A stretch of 64,000 bases of DNA from Scilla litardierei (Eukaryota; Streptophyta; Magnoliopsida; Asparagales; Asparagaceae), in the NCBI GenBank assembly GCA_030789695.1, contig CM061139.1, forward strand, positions 202,837,641 through 202,901,640, written 5' to 3'. The notes below the pieces were generated by a model that made no database searches, was not told the DNA's origin, and saw only the letters and a program-made list of their open reading frames with translations. Position numbers and translations under genes: made by a program. Shown here in pieces: positions 51,488-62,974 of the stretch; position 1 is the stretch's first letter; each line of letters opens with the position of its first letter.

Positions 51488-52880
51488 TGATGTTGAGAAG
51501 AAAGTGTTAAAGACATCATGCTTCTTAAACCTTGTATCCATGTATCGATGGTGAAGAAAAAATGTCAAGACATCTTTTACTTATTTGTCTCTAAATAGCT
51601 GTTTTTATCATATGCATAATGAGTTTATTTTTATTGATGACATAGAAGGATGCTTATTAAGGAGTAGCTTGCACAGCCCATAATACATAACACAACACAA
51701 TATATCTCACTCCAACAATCTGATGAATACTACATATTACAAACTGATGAGCTTGAAAATGAAAATTGATGAGCTTGAAAATGAATCCTACATGTTCCCA
51801 AATATATTACAAACATCCCGTGAATCCAACATATTCCCATCTTGAACCCTACATATTACAAACATCCAGTGAATCCTACGTATTCCCATTTTCTATCTTC
51901 CTTTCGTGAACAATATACAACGAAAATTGACGTGCTTGAAAATGAAACTGAAATTATACTGCAAACACATTGTAGCATAGAAATGGATGCACATGAGCAT
52001 TGAACTGGAAACACATTACCAGAAACACATTGCCAGAGTTGGAGAACACTTATAAATTGATTCAGCTTGCAAACACATTGGACACATTGGAAGAATTCTG
52101 ATAAATTGATTCAGCTGAAGAACAATTATAAGCTCCAGAACACTGCCAATGAACTGTTACATGTATGCCATAACATTGGACTGCAAACACATTGGACCAA
52201 GTATGGAGCTTATTGTCAAAAATACTGGTATTACATATATGCCTTGTGGAGAAATGGTTGCCAGAACTATACTTAAATAAAATGACACATGCCCATAACT
52301 CACAAATAATGATGGTCTATTGAATGCATACTATCCATAAGAACTGTCTGTTGACTGCAAATTTATTGCATAACATATTGCACAAAACCCACACCACATA
52401 TTGCACTAAAACATCATCACATACTGAAATTCACATTGTAGCATAGGAATGGATTCACAGGAGCATTCAACTGGAAACAAATTGCCAGAGCTTGATAAAG
52501 CATGTCTATACATTAGCAATGAGCTAAAGAACACTTCTAAGCATGTTGATACATTGCCAATGAGCTCCAGAACATTTATCATATAATAACATATGTTGAT
52601 AAAGCATGTTGATAAATTGAGTCAGCTCCAAAACTGATACACATTGAACTGACAGCTCCAGAACTACATTATACACATTGAACTGGAAACACATTATACA
52701 CATTGAACTAATACACGGCTCCAAAACATCACATATTGCAATTTATGTTAAATGCAAATCACCAACATGAAAAACCCCAATGGTAGAGAATAAAAGCATA
52801 TATATCTCACATTCAGGTACAAACTGTATGTTGAATACATAATCACTCCCATGAAGAACACAATATCATCTATTACAAAC
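51488..52880. other. Repetitive AT-rich spacer
   Basis: Rich in degenerate repeats such as AACTGGAAACACATT, GATAAATTGATTCAGCT and ACACATTGAACTGGAAACAC between about 51,960 and 52,740. No coding signal. Confidence 0.5.
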
Positions 52881-53269
52881 TTCTACCAGCTTATCACTAC
52901 AAAAAGGTTGTCAGATTTTACAAAATGACAAAACACAGGAATCACTACTCCCCTAAATTGCTCCAATTTGCACTTGAAACGTATACTATTTATATATATA
53001 AACATAGTTATTGCATAAAACCTAATTTTGTACTGAAGCTGCTCTGTACTTCTCTGAGTGGCATCTGAACTTCTAGAGAATGCACTTCTTCTCAGAGTGG
53101 CCTCTGAACTGATGGAGTCTGCACTGGATGAGATGCCTTTTCTTCTTCTTATTCCCATAGATGCTTGCTGATGCAGAACCATGTTGTTGAGTATGATGTA
53201 TAGAGATAACAAAAATAAAGATATAAGAAGAAACTATAACGTTGAGGAGGGTGTTGTTCAGAGATAAAT

Positions 53270-53960
53270 GAAATGAGCATTTCTTGATGATGTACAGAAC
53301 AAATTAAGCATTTCTTGAAGCATGCTGATGTGACACTCTGCTAGCATTTGTACTTTGAAAATTGCTTGGACATTGATGCATATTTGGCTATATATACAAA
53401 AACATAAATAATCATAAGCATATTAGATACTAATTAGATGATAATTATGAGCTTACTACATTCATCACATTAGCATTTCTGGAAACTTGATGATGTGGCA
53501 AACTGCTAGCACTGCATGTTTGGAAATTTTCTAGAGCATTTCTTGGAGCATGATGTGGTGGCACTTTGCTAGCAATTGGACTTTGAAAATTCCTTGGACC
53601 TTGATGCATACTTGGCTATACAAACATATTCATAAATAATCATAAACATATTAGATACTAATTAGATTATAATAATGAGCTTACTACATTCATCACATGA
53701 GCATTTCTGGGAACTTGATGACGTGGCAAACTGCTAGAACTGGGTACTTGGAAATTTCCTGGAGTATTTCTTGGAGCATGATGTTGTGGCACTCTGCTAG
53801 CAATTATACTTTGGAAATTGCTTGGACCTTGATGCATACTTGGCTAAACACACATATACATAAATAAACATAGACAAATTAGATACTAATTAGATCATAA
53901 TAATGAACTTACTACATTCATCACAGGAGCATTTCTGGGATCTTGTTGAGGTGACACACT
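53270..53960 (-). repeat. Tandem exon-intron repeat at the 3' end of the MULE gene, unit about 228 bp
   Basis: GAGCTTACTACATTCATCAC recurs at 53449, 53677 and, as GAACTT.., 53904. Each unit carries a putative exon bounded by acceptor TAG and donor GTAGTAAG on the minus strand, at 53688-53843 and 53460-53615 (each 156 bp, 52 codons). The last copy, 53304-53387, is truncated by a stop. The exons encode PSMHQGPSNFQSIIASRVPQ-like peptides that remain alignable and open. Confidence 0.85.
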
Positions 53961-55009
53961 GCTACCCCTGAATATGGCACACTGCTTGGCACTGGATTTC
54001 TAATTCTCATATTGATACCAGCTCCCTTCAATAAAGACTCAAATTTTGGTTGTTCTAATTGGTTTAGCTCCTTTTGGTGAGTTGGTGGCCTTCCTCTAGG
54101 ATTTCCAGTCTTGGTACTTGGCTTTGGCACCAGATCATTCTTACAACTCCTTTTGTTATGACCATCTTCTTGACACCTTTAACATTTTTGAATCTGGCCC
54201 TTTTTAGAACCTTGACTAGGACCAGGTTCAAACACTCCTCTTCTTAGGTAGCCTTCCAGGCTGCGTCCTATAAGAAGGGGGCATAAATACTGAATATTGA
54301 GTCTTTGGCCAAAATCTGGAATCTGGAATAGGACATATCATTCATGCATAAGCTAACAAATATGTTTCCTTACTGTAAAACATGTGCACATGCTCTTATG
54401 GCTGCTTGTTTTTCTGACAATCAAAGTAGCACATGCATGAGTACAAGGAATCCCTGTCAGATCCCAATATCTACAATCACATGATATTTACTATATAAGT
54501 TCCATTCTCATCTCTGATTTCAAATTGTCCTCCAGCGTAAACACGAGGCAGACTTCTACTTGTTCTCTTCAACTTCATTAATTTCTCAATAATTCTAGGG
54601 CAAGTGTTTGAAGTCCAATTCGCGGCATTTGTTTTTTCTTCTGAAACCGTATCAATAGTTGCCTCAACATTTTTAGGCAGGTAATGATAGGTTTATCCCT
54701 AGCTTCCAAAATGAAACTGTTAAATGATGACGATATATTGTTTAAAAGCAAGTCACAGAAACTGTTATTTGTGAAAAAATACATATACCATGCTGCTTCA
54801 CATTACATAGCCATTTCACAGCAGCAGCAGGAGTCTTGTATAAGTCTTCAATTGAAGATAACCAATCCTCCTCCACATATGATTTTGCAATTTTCCATAA
54901 TTTTTCTTTTATAAAAGGGGCCTGAATTTCTTTCTATAATTTTCATACATATGCCTAACACAGAACCTATGATGTGTATTAAGCATTATATCTTTGAAAG
55001 TCTCCAACA

Positions 55010-55375
55010 ACCTCTACATAAAGCATACAAATTGAGCTGAACTATACATAAAGCATACAAATGAAGGGGAACTATAGCTGAACTATACATAAAGCATACA
55101 AATGAGGGTGAACTATACATTAAGCATACAAATGAGGGTGAACTATATATAAAGCATACATAAAGCATACATATTGAGTTGAACTATACATAAAGCATAC
55201 AAATTGAGCTGAATTGTACATAAAGCATACAAATGAAGCTGAACTATATATAAAGTATACATAAAGCATATTTAACTGAAAGCATACATAAAGCATATTT
55301 AACTAAAATCATACATAAAGCATATTTACCTAAAATCATATTTAAATAAAATCATACATAAAGCATATTTACCTA
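55010..55375. repeat. 30-bp minisatellite in a MULE intron
   Basis: Units like ACATAAAGCATACAAATGAG plus GGTGAACTAT repeat about a dozen times with shortening towards the right (ACATAAAGCATATTTAACT). It lies between the DRQK exon and the HRFCVRHM exon of the transposase gene. Confidence 0.88.
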
Positions 55376-56589
55376 AAATCAATCCTAAAAAACAATATAG
55401 TATTGAAGTATGCAAATACAAAACATTTTGATTTATATACCTTCTGTCTGTCAGATATGAATGTGAATTGTTGATCATAGCTCACATCCAATGCTTCAAG
55501 CAAACAGCATAAAAACCAACTCCAAGTATCATTTGATTCACTTGTTACTATAGCAACTGCCAATGAAAACATTTCATTGTTTTCATCTTTACTGGTAGCA
55601 CTCAACAACACTCTCCCAATTTCAGTCTTCAGAAAAGTACCATATAGACCAATGAAAGACATGCATCCTGCCTTGAACCCATTAACTTGACATGGATATG
55701 TGATGAATATGTCATCAAAAAAAGCTCATCCTCCTTATCACTTGTCCTAGTTCTTATCTTGCATTAAGTCCCAGGGTTCCTCTCCAACATCACATGTGAA
55801 TAGTTCCAAAGCTCTCTAAACTGCTTCTTATAACATACTTCAATATATTTACTTGCAAATCTCCTAGACCACCATAACTTTGAATCTTGCTTTGCATCAA
55901 CTCCAAAGTCCCCACTCGGTAAGTTTCTTATCACTGAGATTAACAATTGGGATTGGTCTCTAAAGTGCTCCAAATATATTTTTCGCAATCCCATAAGAGG
56001 TCCTTGATTATTACATCTAACATGACAGACTACATTTGTTGTTAGCTTCTACAATACCCACTTCTCTATGTTCCTATCCCAGGAACCTGCACATACCTAA
56101 CCACCCCTATTAATGCAATGTACCATGATTCTCCCTCCTTCATTCTTCTTAAATTTAAAGTCATAGTCATTCCTGATGGCATGCTCTCTCAACAACTCTC
56201 TAAATTCTGCAAGAGTTGCAAACTTCATTCCTACTTCCAAATGAGGGTTGTTCATGTCAAACTTAGGACAGGCTGTCCCCCTCTCTGGCATTGCTCATCA
56301 TCATTGCCATACTGACATGCAAACTCTTAATCATATTTGAATCATCAGAATCTGCTGCCCACTCATCCAGAGGTTCGCATTCAGGACGAGCAAACACATG
56401 CATACCATCAGGCCGTATCATTCTGTCATTTTAGGTATATGCACAAAAGTGGCATCCCCATCACTGTCATCCCCGTCTTCACTGTTGCTTTTTTCACCAT
56501 CTGCATCATTAGAACTAGGCTGATACTCAGGTTCAAAATATTTGTCACTACTGTTGTGTACTGCAAGGTCAAGAGCTTGATGCTGTTGC

Positions 56590-56945
56590 TCATCATCCTC
56601 ACGTTGCTGCTCTGTCTGCTGCAAGATCAGTGGGGGATGCTCATGTTACGGCTTTGTATGCTCTGTCTGCTCAATTGGCTCCTCTGTCTGCTCATTTTGC
56701 TGCAGGATCAGTGAGGATTGCTCATGCTGCTGCTCTTTCTGATCAATTGGCTCCTCTGTCTGCTCAATTGGCTACTCTATCTGCTCATGTTGATGCATGA
56801 TCAGTGAGGACTGCTCGTGTTGCTGCTCTGTCTGATCAATTGGCCCCTCTATCTGCTCAATTGGCTCCTCTCTCTGCTCCTCATTTGGCTCCTCAGTTGT
56901 CTCATATGTTGCCTCCTCAGTTGGCTCCTCCGTAGGCTCCTAGTT
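56590..56945 (-). repeat. Glu/Gln-rich coding repeat in the MULE N-terminal region
   Basis: CTCAATTGGCTCCTCTGTCTG-type 21-bp units and CATGTTGCTGCTCTGTCTG units recur. The minus strand reads EEPIEQTEEPIDQKEQQHEQ with some stops. It expands an acidic, glutamine-rich segment ahead of the MuDR domain. Confidence 0.8.
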
Positions 56946-57010
56946 GGCACTGATGATTGATAGCTACGATTTACTTCAACAGACTCAACATCTTCATCAG
57001 CTGCAGCTGT

Positions 57011-57635
57011 CTTCCTCTGCTGAATCACACAAGCTTATGATGTCACGTTCAGAAGTATATGTCTTCTAAGTCCTGCCTATCACATTCATGAGTAACATAC
57101 TCCACAATTCTACTCCCCTACATGTTCAAGATTGTTGAAGCCTTCTCATCATCATCTATTCGCATGCACCAATCGAACTGTTTTCTCCATGGTTTGTAGT
57201 ATTCGAACTTCCTTCATGACCTAAATCCTTGATAAGAATGCATAAATTCTCCATGTTTAACTAGCATGCAACACAATTTTTGAAAACAGTCTCCTCACCA
57301 CCTGCCATCAACCCTATTTTCAGCAAGCCCCCATGATGAATCTTCAACGTTACTCGTTAGTATGTGGCTCTGTAAAATACAGTACACACATAATCACTTC
57401 TCACACTGCCTCTTCTCAAGAATATATCTCAATTAAAATTGTAATTTCAAATTTTAATGAAAATTACACAGTACCCACCATCTTGTGATTTGCTCGTCAA
57501 ATTCTTCGAACGGCAGCTTCAAACGACAACTTCGATCGGCAACAGCGAACATCTTCCGTCTTCATATGATCACCTCTTCCCACCGATCGCCACTATTACA
57601 GCCCAACTATTTGACAATTTTCCCTCTCTTCTTTT
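57011..57635. other. 5' flank of the MULE gene up to the copia insertion
   Basis: Contains minus-strand remnants of the MULE N terminus (SRIVEYVTHECDRQDLE near 57,060-57,115) and AT-rich sequence. The copia element is inserted at its right edge after CTTTT (57,631-57,635). Confidence 0.5.
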
Positions 57636-59366
57636 TGAAGTGCCCTGTGAAGCTACTGCACATGTACTAGAGTGGGGATGAATAGTACTTTAAATTAATC
57701 AAGAAGATAATTCTTAATTATAGTGCAAACATACAAACAACAATGCGGAATTAGACTACAAACAACAATAGACAAGAATTAAACAAACGCAAACAAAGCA
57801 TGTAACGGGTTCGGATCCACCCAAGTCTCCCCGACTTGTTCCCGGTGATCCTACGTCCCAACCACCCGGATCCCCTCCGGATACTTGAGTTAGAAACCCT
57901 AACTCAAGATTTAGCACTATGAAATTCTTGTGAAAAACCTTCACAAGACCAAATCATACAAATGACATGTGACTCCCACAAACCGGGATCACACTCTCTC
58001 TCACAACCGAGAAACAATCTTAAATATCAAATACGATGAAATAAAGAAACACTTACCACAAAATCCTATGCCTTGAGTATATTACCAAATTAGGGCAAAG
58101 ATGGATTTTGAGGAAGAAGAAAGCACCAAACCCTAGCTCCAAGAAGATGACCAGCAATAGAGTCCTAGGTGGATGTTGGTGACCTTGGATCAAGCTCCTT
58201 GGCTTGGAAGGCTCACAATCAATGAATCTCTCTTTTGAAATAAGAGTGAGTGAGAGAGAGATTCTAGTGAGGAAGAGAGAGCTTAGGAATTGAGTTTAAT
58301 GGCTCCTCTTTGATTCTCAAATATCTCAAATAATCAGTCTTGAGTACAAGGAAAGAACCCCTCCAAGTATATATAGGATAGAGGAAAGAGAGGAAAAATC
58401 GTTTCAATTAAAGCTCCAACGGCTCTATTTCTGAAGCAGTTAGTCGGTCTAAGAAGGATCACTGACCGACTAGATTGCCAACTAGTCGGTCGGTGATTCC
58501 TCATGAACCGACTAACAAGCTTACAGCCAAACACGAAAGTTCCAGGCAACATGAACTAGTCGGTCTAAGAAGACTTGTCAACCGACTAGTTTCACAACTA
58601 GTCGGTCGGTGAGTGTTCTTTGACCGACTAACAGATGAAATCGAATAGGCTGGATACAAGTTGTTTTAGTCTGTCTAAGAACAAATGCTGACCGACTAGT
58701 TTATCAACTAGTCGGTCGACAAAAGTTTTTTGACCGACTAACGATAAACAGTAACTATGGCTGTACAGGAAAAGCTCAACTAGTCGGTCTAAGAAGGATT
58801 CCTAACCGACTAGATCGTCATCTAGTCGGTCGGTGACTCTTCTTTGACTGACTAATTGATCAACAGGGAATGAGCTGAAATGAGCAAGGACATCTAGTCG
58901 GTTCATGAAGAGTTGCCGACCGACTAGATCGTCATCTAGTCGGTTGGTTCTTCTACTTGAACCAACTAAGATGCACTAGAAGCCGAGGGAAGAAGCGATA
59001 GGCTTCGGGAAAGTTTCTAATTGCTTCTATGATAATCCTAGCTCTAAGATATGAGCGAAATGAAGATAATAATGTAAGTCCTACTCAAGGCTTAACATTC
59101 TAATCTATGAAGCTAGATGACAATAAATAATACATGACGAACCGTCTTCGAAGCTTCAATCTTCATTCTTCTTGACTTCAATATTGCTCCTAGAGCTTCA
59201 ACGAAGCTTCAGGCACACGATCACGCGTATTGAGAAGTCTTGAGACGTCGCTTTTGATATACGTATTCTTTTGGCGACGATCTCCATAACTGCGCTCACA
59301 AACAGTGAGTTCACAATATTTATGTTTGCTCATCCAAAACCAAATCCGGGGAATCAATACTCAACA
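57636..59366 (-). repeat. 3' LTR of the Sirevirus-like element
   Basis: 1,731 bp. A TATA-like CCTATATATACTTGG lies on the minus strand near 58,365-58,380. Upstream of it in LTR orientation is a five-fold repeat of about 114 bp (58,441-58,975). Confidence 0.92.
58441..58975. repeat. LTR tandem repeat, about 114 bp, 5 units with hairpin arms
   Basis: TAGTCGGTCTAAGAAG-type starts occur at 58441, 58557, 58667 (as TAGTCTGTCTAAG), 58781 and 58895. Each unit holds TAGTCGGTC and its complement GACCGACTA two or more times, so each can fold into stem-loops. Confidence 0.88.
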
Positions 59367-59440
59367 TTCTCCCCCTTTTTGGTGATGACAAACCAACATA
59401 AATAATAATCAATAATAATGATTCAAATGAAATTTACTTA

Positions 59441-60410
59441 CTCCCCCTGCATTGATGACACGTTAGTTCCGTATTCAATAATATTCATTCGCATCAAGCA
59501 GACGAGAAAGATATGAAATATGAACCAATTATTGACATATGGGATATAAATCCATTTTTAAATCTTCACTCCCCCTGAATCTAACATATCAAATTAGATT
59601 CATGGTAAATTGCTTTGAATTATTAATTAGCACATCGTCATTATTAATTCTCTCCCCCTTTGGCATTAGCAAAAAGAGCGGGAGGAGATCAACGACAAAT
59701 ACAATGGCGAAAAATATAAAAGGTCGAAGAATACGACCACGGCCCAAATGACACCAATGTAAAATACCAAAGAAAATCAAACGTGCCAACGTGACCATAG
59801 TCGAAAATCGAAAACCGAAATCATCAAACCATAGGCGAAAATCATCAAACCATAGGCGAAAATCGAAAAATGAAATCATCAAGCCATAGGCGAAAATCGA
59901 AAAAAAAACGAAATCATCAAGCCATAGGCAAAAATCGAAATACGAAATCATCAAACCATAGGCGAAAATCGAAATACAAAATCATCAAGCCATAGGCGAA
60001 AATCGAAAAACGAAATCATCAAAACTCAAATCAATTTCACTTATTGAGTTTTGGAACATACTCTCTAATATCAACATTCTTGGTTAATTAAGTGCATGGA
60101 AAACAATTCTATGTTTTCATATAAAGAATTTTTATTTAACCAAGTTAATCGTCGAGCGACGAAATCAACATCAGAGACAAAAATATCCAATGTGAAAACC
60201 AAATGTAGCAAATTGATACCAAAAGTAATCATGCAAAAGTGTTATGCCAAAAATAGATAGAACATCATAACATTATGGCATACACAATTCTAGCATACTA
60301 ATTGAAACAAAATGATACCAATGTAGATATTCTAACAATGCATGCATTCAACCTACATGGATACAAATGTATATCAAATGTAAGAATATACTTACAACAT
60401 TAAGCTCCCC
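59441..60410 (-). promoter_or_regulatory. Repeated polypurine-tract-like motifs upstream of the 3' LTR
   Basis: Besides the PPT at the LTR edge (59,367-59,380, TTCTCCCCCTTTTT on the plus strand), CTCCCCCT motifs recur at 59441, 59569, 59652 and 60405. On the coding strand they read AGGGGGAG. Multiple PPT copies in this position are described as a Sirevirus hallmark. Confidence 0.7.
59803..60030. repeat. Minisatellite of about 35-40 bp in the element's 3' non-coding region
   Basis: CGAAATCATCAAGCCATAGG followed by CGAAAATCGAAAAA recurs about six times with small length changes. Confidence 0.88.
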
Positions 60411-60744
60411 CTATTTTGGTGCATCTCTTAAGCACCATCAACTTCATTTGAATGAAAAACTTTGCAAATCAATGAGTTGGTAAGGTTGGTATCCCATAAT
60501 GGATTGAACCTAGTAAACATCATTTTGGTATCCAAAAATCCTTTTGGATCCTATGGGTTAGGTAACAAATATAACACATTAACTTCAAATAAACGTAACC
60601 CATAGCCATATTAAATTCAAATTAACATGCACATCCACGATTAATATGCAAATAAAAAAATAAACCAATTCTTACCACAATTGCGTTGGTACCCATAAAA
60701 TGAAATTAAACTTATGGTACCAAGCAATGAAGGGTCAAAGAAAA

Positions 60745-62947
60745 CTAACCCTTCGGAAACCAAGTCCACGAGGACCGTGATTTCCCAACATAATCATCAT
60801 TCAAAATAATATCGTTAATATATGATTGCACATACAAATCCTTATTACACATGCTTGTGTTCTTCGGACCCCAAATGGTGTATGTCTTGGGAGTCCTAAT
60901 CATATTGGGAACATGCATACGTTGTTGATTTCTATGTGATGCATGTCGTGGATAAGCATATGGCATATGATGCAATGGTGCATGATGATAATTATTCATA
61001 TGAGAATGAGGATGGACATATGCTTGTGGTGGAACACGTGCATGAGTGTGTCTCACATGGTGTACACGTGCTCGTGGATGCGGAGCAGAAAAATCATCAT
61101 ATGTGCTAACATGTGGAGTAGGATGTGTGTTCCTACGTGGCATGGCATACATGAAAGCATGACCCTTCTTTGAAGGTCCACCCAAAGTGGGTTTCTTTCC
61201 AAATGGGGGTGTGTTCCTAGCGGAAGCACCATTGGTAGAAGAACTACCCATGAAGTGTTTACTTCCACCGGTAGAGGCATCGGATGTTAGCCTAACAAAG
61301 GTGGCGGACGATTTGGATGACTCTCCCATCTTATACCCCAAGCCAATGTGATGATTGGCAGGAAGTAAGTCATTTAGGTTATTATCCAAATGGCCCTTAC
61401 CTGTGTTGAATTCATGAATTCGGCCTAATGTGCACTCATACTTCTCGGTGAGAATGCATCGAAGCATCCAAGGTGGACACTTGCGATGTGAGTGCGCAAA
61501 CACGTGATTTGATATTTTTATTCTCAATACTCAAAGTTGAGTTTTGAGACGTCAAATCCGATATCACATGTTCATCCGAATCCTCGATATGAACATGCTC
61601 AAGTTGAGATTTGAGATTTACAATCTCATTTCTCAAACCTTCAACAACGGTGTCGTTGTTGACGATGAAAGGCTTATTCGAGGTTTTAAGACTATCTAAC
61701 TCATTTTTAGTCTTAATAAATCTACTAGCCAATTTAGAAAGCTTATACCAAAGTTGTTCGTTGGCTAATTTAAGTTCATCCATGGTTACCTCACCGCCTT
61801 CATCCTCGCTTTCATCGCTTTCATCGGAGGAAGTCTCTTGAACACGTTCCTCTTTTCCCATGAAGCACATGTGTGCTTTCTCCACGCGTTCATCATCCGA
61901 CTCTCCACTTAAGGAGTCCTCGTCGGAGTCGGTGAAAGTGCCTACAAGTCCTTTCTTGTGCCTTCTTGACTTGTCGTGCTTGGATGCCTTCCACTTCTTC
62001 TTGTGTTTGTTTAGAGGACAATCCGGCTTGATATGTCCTGGCTTGTTGCATTTATAACACACGGGAGTAGAAGCATTAGTAGAACCAAACTTAGATAGAT
62101 TCGTAAACTTACCTTTTCGGAAGCATCGGTCAAACTTCTTTGCCAAATCGGCCAAAGTTTCCATGTCCAACTCTTCTTCCGATTCTTCTTCCGATTCTTC
62201 ATCATCGGTAGATGGAGCGGCCTTGTACGCAATCGACTTTTTCTTTGGCTCGTCTTGCTTCAAGTACGACTTCATCTTTCCTTTCATCATGAGCTTACTG
62301 TCCTTGCGTACCTCATAAGACATCAAGGTACCCATTAGTTGTAAGACAGTATATGTTTTCATATCATTACCTTCCTCGATGGCGAAGGTACGCTTCTCCC
62401 AACAAGAAGGAAGTCCATCGATGATCTTCGAGACTTTCTCCTTTTGGGTATAGGTTTTCCCAAGAGCCTCCAACTCGTTTGTGATGTCGACGAAGCGAGC
62501 ATAATACTCCTTCATCTTCTCACCCTGTTGCATATGAAATAGTTCGAAATCTTTATTTACAACTACGAGTTTAGAGTCTCTTACCCTACTCGTCCCTTCG
62601 TGCAAGATAAGGAGTGAGTTCCATATTTGATATGCACTCTTACATGTGCATATCTTATTGAAGTCTTCGGGCTCCAAAGCACATTGCAAGACGTTCATTG
62701 CCTTGGCATTGCTTACCTCCGCGGCGACCTCCGCGGGAGTCCACTTCGCGAAATCTTCTTCGGCGGGCTCGACATACTCCGTCAACGTGGCTCTCCACAA
62801 TGAAGCACTTCGGAGGAAGGTTTCCATCTGGCATTTCCAGTACCCGTAATTGGTACCATTGAAGGAGGGATGCCTAGTTGAGGATTGCCTTTCCAAAACT
62901 GAAGAAGCCCCTTGACGATCCTTGAAGACGATGTAGTCGTTTGTCAT
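60745..62947 (-). pseudogene. gag of the Sirevirus-like element, one frameshift
   Basis: From 62947 a 503-codon frame runs to 61436. It begins MTNDYIVFKDRQGASSVLER, has the UBN2-like signature (FNGTNYGYWKCQMETFLRS), a zinc knuckle CYKCNKPGHIKPDC at about residues 297-310, acidic Ser/Glu-rich stretches and a coiled coil (LKLANEQLWYKLSKLASRF). It ends HSHREV. The continuation (YECTLGRIHEFNTGKGHL) is in another frame, 61527-60745, so a one-base change near 61,440 splits the gene. The second part is His/Pro-rich (HVSTYDDFSAPHPRARVHHV) and ends YVGKSRSSWTWFPKG, at about the point where related elements enter protease. Confidence 0.88.
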
Positions 62948-62974
62948 AGCTTTAACCTTGGCTCTGATACCAAT

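Larger units (their letters stand above)
53304..57010 (-). pseudogene. Mutator-like (MuDR/MULE) transposase gene, decayed
   Basis: On the minus strand, an acidic Glu/Gln repeat region (56,945-56,420) precedes the MuDR DNA-binding domain (LEVGMKFATLAEFRELLREH, 56,291-56,097). The linker (55,994-55,764) leads into the MULE transposase domain (MSFIGLYGTFLKTEIGRVLL, 55,662-55,369). Pieces with HRFCVRHMYENYRKKF near 54,960 and FNSFILEARDKPIITCL near 54,700 follow, then a SWIM-like finger (YWDLTGIPCTHAC, 54,480-54,380), a zinc knuckle (C*RCQEDGHNKRSC, 54,190-54,145) and GNPRGRPPTHQK. The first catalytic Asp (family FIGLDG) reads Tyr in FIGLYG. Stops at the knuckle and elsewhere and frameshifts show it is inactive. 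A tandem exon repeat forms its 3' end. Confidence 0.82.

Noticed and set aside
55010..55375. Second array of 30-bp units, CRISPR-like at first glance
   Set aside because: Contiguous degenerate units with no spacers, inside a transposase-gene intron of a plant genome.
59589..59954. Minus-strand frame repeating FDDF and LWF units
   Set aside because: Produced by the CGAAATCATCAAGCC minisatellite in the element's non-coding 3' region.
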